From contig OZ020268.1 in assembly GCA_963971225.1 (NCBI GenBank), forward strand, positions 127,224,787 to 127,288,786: a stretch of 64,000 bases of DNA, read 5' to 3'. The stretch is from Melieria omissa. Its lineage: Eukaryota > Arthropoda > Insecta > Diptera > Ulidiidae. The notes below the pieces were generated by a model. The model had not been told where the DNA came from. It saw only the letters and a list, made by a program, of their open reading frames with translations, and did no database searches. Within the stretch, counting starts at the first letter, position 1, and each line of letters starts with the position of its first letter. Below are positions 14,301 to 26,300 of the stretch, piece by piece. Position numbers and translations under genes: made by a program.

Positions 14301-17300
14301 GTCAGCTTTTCATTCAACAATTCAACTATGCCTTCAGCGAGCTTGTCGCAAGCTCCGAACTGCTTGATTTCGTCATTTTGCCGCGAGGTAGCGCAAATTT
14401 TGCAACCGTCGGAGCCCTGATAGCAGAATAGGAACGTTTGCCTCCATTTCCCTTTGAGTACTGCTATGTGACGATGAACGTCAACGAGGCATAAACAGAG
14501 CGAGGCGTTGATGTGCCGCTACCTTTAATGTAGGTATGTTCAGCTATTCCAATTTTGCCCCCCTGACGCACTTGTAGGGCCGACACACCGAAAATGGTCT
14601 TGCACCGCTTTGTCTTTCATCCAGCAGGCGATTCATTGAAGGGAAGCCTTTTATTTTCATGTGTTTTCGTTTGAATATTTGGAAATCTATATTGCTAAAT
14701 CCTTCTATTACCTCGACATGATCCCTTATAATTTCCGAAACACTATCAAGACGTTCTCCAATACAAATTTATTTAACAATAGAAAGATACAAACCAATAC
14801 GAAAGATATACTAAAATTATAATTGAAATAAACTAAATAACAGGTTGCTAAACCTTCAACTGCTTCAACTGCGACTTGCGGTTTCACATGCCCCGCTTAA
14901 CTTAAAATACGTAAACTCACCCCTTTCCCCGCAAGGCTATCATAGACTTTTCAGTAGCGGTCGCGGCACCAAATCATCAAAGTCACGGTGAGGAACTTCA
15001 TTGATTCGAAAACACATCGCGGATAATTTACACTCATCATTTTTTGTACCTTGGTTTTTTGCAGAAACATTCAATAAAATAAAGAATGGAGGAAGCCTCT
15101 CAGTTAGAATATAAAGGAAAAACTGTCGCTTATGTTCCTTGGGATAGAATTTATTTGATTTAGGTCTAATACGTGATCTCATTTAAAGCTCTTCCGACAA
15201 AAGAAGTCTAATTCAATGCAGTTGCATTGTTTTTATCACAATAAAACATTAATCTTCCGATCGGTTTCGAAAACAATTTTTTAAATTCGGATTTTTTCTT
15301 GGCATAAATGCAGTATAGCGAACCCTCGTGCAAAAACACATGAGTATGAGCCTAAAAGGCGTGGCTTGGGGTCAAAGTTCAAAGATTTTATCAAAACAAC
15401 TAAATTAATCTCCAACTGATTCACACGATGGGTATCAAGATAGATTTGAAAGGGGAAATGTGCACTGAGACCAAAGTTGATCTATTGTGCCCCGATATGG
15501 GCATCAAACGAAAGGTCTTCTTCATACCTTTCTTCTGTTGTGCAATACGTAGATACGTTAGATGTACTAATAAACAGCTTTAAGGGGGTCGTCTAGTGTG
15601 AAGGCCGTATTTTTATGCCTTTTTTGACAGTCATTATTAAAAAAACCGTTCAAGTAAAATAACTTTTGAATTTTATTTCTTCTTTGAGTACATTTCGACA
15701 AAGTTTTATAATTATTTGAAGCCAATCTATTGATTAGTATCGGAGTTACACCACTCAACAGGAAGACGTAAAAAAAAAAAGTTGCTCCACTGCTGCCATG
15801 ATTCCGGGCGTTGTAATTATCTGAAATCAAAAAACCAAACGCCATTTCATTCCTGAGACTTCAAACTGCAAATTGAGCTAAAAGAAAGTTCGAATTCCAA
15901 AAAAAAGTATTTTTTTGCCTAAACATAAAAAAAATATGAGTTCTTCGACTATTTTTCACGTGCATATAATTGAAGAAGAAAAAAAGTAACGAAGCAATCT
16001 CAATTCTTTTAGCTTAATTTGTAGTTGGACATGTACTCAAGATGGTGTAAAAAGTTGAGCATTAATAGTGAAATAGTTTTTGAGATATCGTGGCAGCAGT
16101 TTTGAAAAAACGTGTTTTGAGAAAAACGCGTTTTTAAGTTGGATCGGAGTAGGTATGCGCTCCGCATACCTACTCCGGTTTACAAGTGCAACTTGATAAC
16201 GGCTTCGAATTTACAAAAATCCATTTATACACGTCTTCTAAACATGTTTTAGAAGTGATTTATGAAAAAAAAAAAAGAAGATTTTTTTGACCCGTCACAC
16301 TAGACGACCCCCTTAAGCGATAACATTTTTTTTATAAAAATAAAAAAAACGAATTTGTTTCTCGAAAAAATCCATTACTAAGGTACAATACCCTACAGGT
16401 AGCGTTTGTTACCATATTGTAGCCTGTGAAATTTCCTTTACAACGAATATATTATAATAGCTTGAAAGATCTCACAGCAGTCTTAAAACAGTCGAACTTC
16501 CCTATAATGAATTCGCACGGGACCAGAAAAAAGCTTAATTATATAGAAACTTCATTGCTCTTCATCTCCATAAAAGTTCGAAGTACATCAAGAGAAGCAA
16601 ACTGCTTGGCAATATTTCTATTCTGTTTTGTTTTTGTTACCCCCTTTAACTTTAATAATTACACTGTGCGTGAAATTTACCCTCAAAAATTCAGACATGG
16701 GCCGTTTGGCTGGATTGGCTCTAGTTTAAGAGAAAACCGACTTTGAAGTTTGCTCATTTTAGTCAAGCTCGTTGCTTAAGTCTCTGAACGTTTAAATATC
16801 GCAATTACACAATTTGAATGTACTTTTTTGGATTGGTGTCATAAGCAAATTTGTTGGTCGTTAAAATATCTACAAACTTACCACAGACAGTAAAGCGATA
16901 TTCGGAACGATTTAGGATCTATTAACATTTGAAAATGAGCAAACTTCAAAGTCGGATTTCTCTTAAACTAGAGCCAATCCAGCCAAACGGCTGGTGGATC
17001 TCAACTCAATATACCTATGAAAACTCGCTCTGTAAGTTGCCCCCATGTCTGAATTTTCGACTTGCACAGTGTGATCAATAACTTTTTTCGAGAGAAATGC
17101 TACTTCGGTGCGACATTTTCACTTTATTCACTCAAAACAACTCAAAACAAAATTGTTAGTGATGTGACTTTCTTCTTTATATGCTGTTGTTATTTTTAAC
17201 TTCTGGGGTTCCCCTGAATATGTTTTACTTTGTTTCGGTATTCGTGACAGAAAATATCATGGAAAAATTCATTATATGGAGACAAAAAACGAATGAAAGC

Positions 17301-20300
17301 GAAGTTTTCAACTAAAAAATTTATTCATTGTAGAGAAATATTCACTATGTGGAAATTCATTATAAGGAGATCAAAATGGACTTATTTAGAATAGAACGAT
17401 AAAGCTGTGGCTTTGAAATTAATTCATTATATGGAGAACTTCATTATATAGAAGTTCACTATAGGGAAGTTCGACTGTATTACAAAAATTTGACGGCAAC
17501 GGTTAGAGCAAAGATAATATAAATAGATAGAAATTATATTATGTTTGGTTAAAGGTATTATTTGGTTATATATTTCGTTTGTAGCCATCTTGCTGCGCTA
17601 ATGTCTTTAATTTTGGCAAATTTGCGTCGAGGAAGGACGATGCGCAGTTATGTTAAATGGTCACTTATGCGGCAAATGCTACCAATTGAAAATGCGGCTT
17701 TTCATATCATTTGCGTCATTGTGTTTTGCAGTGGTCCAGTGGCGCACGCAGGGGGGTTTGGAGGTTGAAGCCACCCAAACTCAAAAGTTTCTAGTACAAA
17801 ATATGGTTTCAAATGGTATTCGGCTCAAGAGTTGGACGCAAAATCCCCTCCCCAAAATGAAATCCTGTGAGCGCCACTGCTGTGGTCTCTGCTCATTTCG
17901 GGCAATTCGTAAATTTCGTTTGGGCTAACGAGCGCGTTTAAATAACAAAATTGAAATGCAGCACGTTAAGATTTGCAGTTCATCTGCCAAGGCCAATTTG
18001 AAAGGGTTTTCCATCCCAAAACTCATTTTTAATCCGAATCTTAAAATTTTCAACAGTTTTCGGGTTAGACGAATTCCCTCCGTACTCGACTTCTGGTCAA
18101 ACGAAGTGGTGAGTAGTGAAAATAAGCAACGGTGTTGTTATGGGTCATTGAGGAGAACAGCCGCTGCAGTGGAACTCAGTGGGCAGCGGTGGCAGCGATG
18201 ATAAATTGCTTTGCATTAATATGAAGAGCGATAGCAAGAAGCTGAGGGCACACAAGCAGACGAGATGGACACGCATACGCACGCACACATACAAAGTTCG
18301 GCCGGTAGGCGTTGCTTTGGGCGATTTATCAGCAGTGGGTTGACACTGCCGCGTTTTCATTTCCTGTTGCGTATGAGCAAACTTAAACTTGGATTGTTTT
18401 CCATATACCCCAAATTTGAAATGGTGTACAGGTGTTATTTTGCAGTCGACAATTGGTTATCGGTTACTGATTCATGTGTGCGAAGAATTTTATTTATAAT
18501 TTTACAAGATTAAGTATACATCAAATTTCCTTATATCCAATTGTCTACTTTCGATATGTATAGTTTTTATTGGAAAAATTATGCGATTGCCATGTTATTT
18601 TGCGATTCTATTTCTTTTCTGTTTCCTTGCAGATAGTTTACGAGACTACTTCAGCAGATTTGGTGAAATATCTGAAGCTATGGTAATGAAGGATCCAACG
18701 ACGCGAAGATCGAGGTAAGTGCAAGACGGAAACTGCAAATTGATTTGTCGCGAACTTAGAACTTAGTCAAAAGAATTCGCTATAAAAAAGCATTTAATTT
18801 ATGTGTGACAACACAACTAATAACGCAAGATTTATGTATAAATGGTTATTAAAAATATGCTTAAAAGCAAAACCTCAAATACATACATAAAATTTACCAT
18901 TAATTTAAAATATTTACATATGTATGCGCATATTTTGAATTTTTCCCAATTCGCCTTTTTTGTGTTTACTACCCAATCTCATTTCTCAGTGTCGTTTCTG
19001 CACTCTTAAATTCCAATAGGCGTCCCCATGTTTGCGCGCCCGTAACTCAGGTGCGAAAGTCACAATTCAGCACGCCAGTGCCAGTGCCGGTGCCAACCCC
19101 ACCTACCCAACGTATTGATGTTTTTGTTGTTGGTATTGTCTTTGCTAAACGAGTTGTCGCAAACTTCAGTGGTGGAATGCTGTTTATATTTACTTCTATG
19201 CACAAGTTAAAGCGAAAAATGTCCATAAGCATTCCTTGAAGTGACATAAAGTTTTTATTAAATTCTTTTGAGCTATCAGAAACGAGCGCCGTAAAGTAGC
19301 TAAAAGACCATAGTCAACTTCGCAGGGTGTAATTTCGCTTGCAATGTCAACACGAATCGTAGTGCAAACCATCTAAGCGATTAACAAATGAACGCGAGAA
19401 ACGATGTTGGGTTCAGCATGCGATTGAGAGACAGTGCGGGGCCTCGCCGCCAGTTCTGGTCAATATCCCAGTGCTGGCAAACTAAATTAGATCAGGCTGC
19501 TGTATGCGGACAAATAGGTTAGAAATGCATTTTATGCACCGACTAAGGACCACACGCATGCATATACACGGGCATGTATGATATAATATTTAATCATAAA
19601 CACTTCATATTCTTACGAGTAATGCCCCGAACACAAAGACGACGGCAGCGACATGGCCACGCGACCGCAAGACGACGTCGGCTTCAATGGTCGCGGTGAA
19701 GTTGGCAACGTGATTGCAATGATGGCGGCAGCAACAACACAACAATCATATAGTTTGTGTCGCTTGAATTTTCCAATTTACCAAAATAATAAATAGTACG
19801 CATTTGGATCATGAAGCAGCTGAGCAAAGCATGCAAACAAGCAACACATGTTGCCAATTTGAGCAGTGATACCAATTGCTTTGGTTTTGTCTCTTACGAA
19901 ATAGAGAGCTCTAAGCTTGGCGCCAGCGACATCTGTCTTCGGTGTTCGTGTTGTTGTGCTGTCGTCAAAATAAACGTTCCCATACGATTGTTCTGATTCT
20001 ATATTTTGACAGATGAAGTCGTGTCGCTGCCGTTGTCTATGTGTTCGGGGCATAAAGACTATTTAGAATTTTTCACATTCAAAATTAGGCTTAACTTTTT
20101 ATTTGGATGTTCGAAAGTTCAACTCTCGAAAATTTATGAGCTTTTATGAATTTGTTTAGTAAAAAATGTTTTGTATAAATAAATAGTGGACAGCCGTATT
20201 ATAAGAGTACTCTGACTTTGCAGTATTTCAGAGTTAAAATGGGACGGACAAATTAGTTTCTGCTAAATTTCAGCAAAATTGCAACTTCCATGCTCCCTCT

Positions 20301-23300
20301 TGAGTGCGGCAGGGCCTTGCAGCGCCCCTGAGCGTGGTATGAAAACATAAATGTGTTAAGACCGACACAAATATTCGTACTTGTTTAGGCTTCCTTCTGG
20401 GCCTGTGACGGTGAGAGCGTACGAGTGAGTTGCTCTTGTGATTCTGACGGTTCTTGCGGTTGTCGTGGATGGTGCATAGTATATGTGGATGCACGTTCTA
20501 AAATCGAAATGAGTCCTTGAGCACGCACAGGCCGCGAACAGAAAGCAACAGAAATAAACCGACGTAAATATTGTATACAAATTGGAATGAAAAATGCACT
20601 GCAGAAACTCGCAATGGAAGCGGAAAACAGCACAAATTAAACACAAAGAAAATTGCATGGAACGGACTGAGGTTTCCGGCCTTTATAAGTGATGCTGCGC
20701 TGAAGCCGGTATCAGCTTGTATGGAGTGTGCCTTGATTATGGCCGGGCTTGCGTATTCCAGCCGAGACGAACAGGATCCCAAATCTGCGCTAAAATCATA
20801 CGCAACATTATGAAGAAACTGTCGTGAGCTGCCATTGGGACACAAAGCGACTGGTTTTTTTCGCTGGAGAAAAAATTTGCAGCAGGGGGCGAAAATGTTG
20901 ACATTAACAGGCAGCGAGTGGCTGCGAGGTGGGAGGTTAGGTATCTAAGGGAAGGTAAAGCAGGTAGTAAATCATTTTTCATAAAAAGATGTCGGTCCGA
21001 AGGGCTCAAGAACGCGCAAGAGGCACGTGTAAAAATTTATTTAGCAACATGAGCGTTTAGGTGTTTTACAGGGTGAAGCCGAGAAAAACGGTAGCTCGGA
21101 TGGATCGGCGGCTATTGCGACTGTTTTTTAATCCAACCCTTCGTTCGGCGGATTTAAATGAGCATTTTATTAAAATTAATCGATTTACTGACAGTTTAAG
21201 GACACATTATGGCGGCCATTTGTTTTGTTTATAGCATTTTATGTTAAATAGGATAGTAGTGCACATCCTTTGCGCGTAGCCGTACACGGAGCACAATAAT
21301 GACGCCGACATCTCACCTTAAAACAAGACGTGGTCGTAACCAAAACGGTACCACTAACATTTTTTATACCCATTCTCTTACTATTTTCTGCAAAGGCTAC
21401 TATTTTCTGTTCAAGTTCAACCAGTCTCGTTTATAATCCTTGCACATGACAAGAGTGTAAACAAACCATGATATGGTCACAGAATGATGTTTGCACTGAA
21501 ATAATACCATCGGTATTAGGGCATTTGAGGGGCAGGTCCATTTGTCTATCTCCCATCGCAGTTTAGCATTCCCAACATCATGGTGTCTGGACATCATATG
21601 TCAGACGTCGCAAACACACCAACTTGCGTAATAATATATATAAATGTTCGTTTTATTGCAGGGGTTTCGGATTTATAACGTTTAGTGATCCAGCCAGCGT
21701 AGATAAGGTTCTAACTCAAGGTACCCACGAGCTGGACGGTAAAAAGGTAAACGATATTTGTTCAGTAGTTACTTGTAGGCATAGATGAACTGTATCCATT
21801 TCCATCTTTACTTTCATTTGTCTTTACTACAGATGGATGTTAGTACGATTGACGCATTTTTACTCAAAGGGCGTTCGAAAGTTATAAAATTTGTTACTAA
21901 AAAATTCCGATAATTTTGCGTGCAGGATATAGCACATTGAGCATATATTGACTGTTTCGTGTCGGTTCTTTTCTGGAGATTTTGATCGGAAAAAACATTT
22001 GAATAGTACAGTGATCAAACGAAACAAATCTCAGATAAAAATGCGTTGTTTCTAATGACCCCATACTTTTGTAGAATAAATTTGATTTCTTGTATAAAAA
22101 AGCGTAGCTTATAAAAACTGTTATGATCCAACACATCAAGCAATTTTCAAACGCATTTTTAGTTTATTTTTCTTCTTTAAATATTTTCTATTCTTTCTTT
22201 TAGATCGACCCAAAAGTAGCATTTCCCCGGAGAGCGCATCCTAAAGTAAGTACATAGTAGTTAAGATCGTCCCTTAACTTGTAAGATCCTTGGTTGATTA
22301 ACTGGCTCCCAGAGGCTCTTCTTTCGCAACAAGTATTGCTATGCACAAATTTTCGCTAATTTAATTAAACTAATACAAATACTTAGGAATGTAAATAGAC
22401 ACATATATTGGCACACAAAGGATTTTATTTGGGATCCCCGCGTTTACAGTTTGTCACCCACAATTTTTGAAACAATTGTTTGGAGGGGTTTGAACGCCCA
22501 AACCTCCTTTTCAATGTGCCACCGGGAACTACATTTATGTGTACATATCTGGGGCAGAGCAATTTCAAAACATAAAGCTAAATGTGGAAAAATCATAATA
22601 TTTATTTTGGGTATATCAATAAACATGAACTTAGTGAGCAGAAGCGGTTGGAAAAGGTGAGAACGAAAAAGTATCACTTGGAACGCTCCATCCGCGGTAC
22701 GAGGATTTAGAACGAGACAGTTCCAAACCTACCTTCCTACTATCCATTTTCCTATTAACGATTTCAAATGCTGCACTTAGGTTTCCATACTCGTACGACA
22801 AGGCGTTCTGGGCATAGTGGGTTATTCAGCTTTATGGTCGAAATGTTCATCTCGTTTCTGATAGTTCCGCGCACTTACCACTTTCGCAGGGAGTTCAGAG
22901 GATGCTTCACAACCGTGCCGACTGCTATTAAGATGAATACAGCGCTATTATGAAACGGAATACTTAGGGAAGACGACATTTGAGTGTCAAAACAACAACA
23001 ACAACAGCTGCATTATGCCAACAGCAAGTAAAGCAAAATATTGATTTCTTTGTATTTACCGCAGCTTCTCCGTGTGCTTTTTGACCTTTGTTCATCCTTT
23101 CACGCACCGTGGTGTGTCTATCAGGTTAAATTGATAAATCACCGCTTCCACACTGGTTTACTGACAATGAGCGAGTGGTCAACGAGAACGTGAGAGGAGA
23201 AGCAAAGGTGGGGGGTGGATGTGTTGATATTTACACTGATAAAAGACAAGGACTGCGATTACGATGTCCAGGAAATTAGAAAATTTTCAAATATAAATGA

Positions 23301-26300
23301 AATCGAGGAGATCGCGTGATGAATGTTTAACAGTGAAACGATAAGTAACGAAGGCTGCAGATATCGCTTAAAGATGGCCATTAAACTTATATCCCGTGAT
23401 TGAACCGTTTTCAGATTGCACGAATATTTTGATCATAGAATAAAATTTAAAATTTTTTCTGATTTTAAAATAAACGTGCTTCAAGTTCAAGAAAAATGAT
23501 CCAGGTTCGATGAGGTATTTTTCCGAGTGCAGCATTAATTGCCAGTGTTGCTTTCCACCTGGGGCACACAACGCTCCAGCAGCCAATCGATCGAATGCGA
23601 GCGTTGGGCACCGGGATGTGGGGTTGGAATGGCAGCGACAGGATACCAGTGTGTGGTTTGTGTGCAGATAAGCTCAGCAGGATAATTGTGGAAAACACCA
23701 ATTCGTTGATGCGATGCACGCGCTGTAGACGTCAAAAACAGGAACAGCAACGCAGTGATGAATTTGTCACGTGTGGCAATTATGCGCGGGTGTCATCAGT
23801 CGCTGCGCTCGTTCCCACCTCCGCACTCAGGAACACAGATGAAAGCCACTGAAACGAGTGTAACTTGGCAGAAAGGGGTAGCAGCAAGGGCAGAGGATAA
23901 ACGGCAAGCGGCAACAGCGGGAAAATAATTTTCGCGCAGCAAATTGCGAAGAATTCCATAATGATGACAACAGCGGCATCTGTATTGGCAAATTTTGCTT
24001 CGTGTTCGAAACAAATGTGAAAAGCGGAAATGAATGTTTCGGCGGCTCCCCATCATCCCTTCGCTGTGTAAATGTGCCGCCAACAATTAGCGGCATTGAA
24101 AATGTTGCTTCGGTTCAAGTAAGCTCAATGGGAACTTTAATTCTGTAATTTTCAGGGATCAAAAATTATATTATTCGATGTTACTTTCGATTACTGTATA
24201 ATGTTTTCCGGCTTCAGCCCAAAGCCAAAAAAAACCGTATTCCTAGTCAAAGTTGTGTTACGAATAATCACAAATTGTTGAGTGCCCAAAACAATAGTCT
24301 AAAGAATATATTAAGCTCCACGCAGCTTGTATACCATGATGCGCAATGTCGAAGAAAGTACCATACATACATACATATGTACATGACATACATACTGTTG
24401 TTTTCCGAATACCAAATTTTTAAGCAATTCAATTGAATTGCGCTGGGAATTTCTGCTCGGCTCTCCTTTTACACGACTACTGAGCAACGGAGCACAAAAT
24501 GAGAAAACACCGCCAAAAATTAATGAAGCGAAGAGCAAAGAGAAGGAATAATCAATATTAATTCCTGCCATAATCAATTGCAACCATCACAGCAGCGCTC
24601 GCCATAAACTAAATCGCCAACTGATAGAAAAGGGTATTTAAAGCACAGCCATTGTTGTTTTTATCGCAACCCGCTTCGCGTCCCTCCGCCTGCTGTTAGC
24701 CACAACGCTCGGCATAGCTGCCGATTTATGCTTGCACATTTCCTGGGGGGCAATTTTCCCAGAAAATGGCTACTGATAATGCTGCCATGGCAGCCACGAC
24801 TTTGGAGACGCTTGGCGTCCTACGTTTGGCGGGAATTCAGCTAGCGCATGCTCCCTGTGCCAGAGGCCGAGAGTAAGCGACCAGTCGGGCCGTCGCTCAA
24901 TGAGAGCGTGAACGCGATGTACACCAAAGGATGTATGCGGTTCATTTCGGTTTTTCTACAAGCGTCATTCATTGCTTTGGCTCTGCCTTTGCTCTCTGGT
25001 GCTGCTGCTTCAAATGTTGTGCCATTTGTGACGTCGCCATTTCGTCCTGCTGGGAAGATTTGTACGCCTATCACAGATTGATTGACCAATTGGGAGAACT
25101 GGCGGGTCCAGGTGTTGTGTAGATATCCACAACAAAAATGGCGGAAGCATTTGTTCGTAATGAAATTATTACATTTGGTATAACAATTTTTAGAACGCGA
25201 ATGGTTGCCGTAAAGGCCAGGCTGACCGTTTCAGTAAAGTAGCTGCCTGGCGTGATTTGGTTTGGCATTCTGATACAGCGACTGAAACGCTAAATAGGGT
25301 TACTTCAAATAGTTGCGAACTATGCGCGGCGGATGTGTCGATATGTTAGGTGTGCAACGATGCATAAGCGGGCAAGTAGCCCTCGAGCATTCACTACGCA
25401 AGCGGCTCGAATTGGCGCAAATGTAATGTTGCGCTGACATTGTTCTCACTTGGTTGTGTTTTGCTTTGATTGATGTTTTGAGGGGCAAACTTAAATTTGG
25501 TCACTTCTGAAATGGGATTATTGATTCGGGGGGGGGGACGTGTAGGCGCGTTGCTGGCATTCCCGCACCGCGGCGACAGGTACACACAGTCGACAATCAA
25601 TTTCGACCATAAAACTGCACTTGCGGTCGCCAGCCCTCTCTGGCTCATTTCGGGAATATCGGAGCTTCGTGGGTGCAAACAGTCGCCGCTGGCATCTTTT
25701 TGATTTAGCACGGACCTGCGCACACGTTGTTCTCTTGTTGCGGTTTTTGCTGTTATTGTGACTATTGTTGCGCCGCTATTATTGCTGTGCGGAGTAAATT
25801 CGGAATAGCTTCTGGCGTTATTTTCGCTTTTGCCATGGCAGCAACTCGCAGTCGTGCGATTTTGTTGTGGTTTGAAGTGGTTTTGTTTTTGCGTTTTAGA
25901 ATTTATGTCACAGCCAGAGTCGGCGTGTGCAAGTGTGCATGCAAGCACGAGCCACCCAGGACATCGCGTGCGTTCACTCTCACGTGTCGCACTCACGCTG
26001 AGGCACAATCGTTCGCGCACTGTGTGTCCCCGTCTGACGGTGTCCTTCGGCTTTAGCGAATGTACGAAGGTTGACGCGCTCATCGACGCCTGATGTGAAA
26101 GTGAATTTGTTTTTTGCACCGCTGTCCTGTCGGCCGCACAGTCACCCACACTTGGCTGCTGTTTGTGTAGCACTTTGAAGGAAGAAGCACCAAGCCAGAT
26201 GAAACACCCCCAATTTGGCGCAAGACACGAGCCAGAATCGATCGATTTCATAAGCGTATACCGTATGACATTAAAATGGGACTGTATGAGACCATGAGCG

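Larger units (their letters stand above)
10073..18632 (+). other. Rbp6 intron 2
   Basis: An 8.6-kb intron. 10073-15579 shows no element I can delimit. Its short ORFs lack coding bias. From 15580 the intron carries a TTAA miniature element, a pogo-like element with a nested palindromic insertion, and a hAT-type copy at 17737-17879. Confidence 0.8.
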
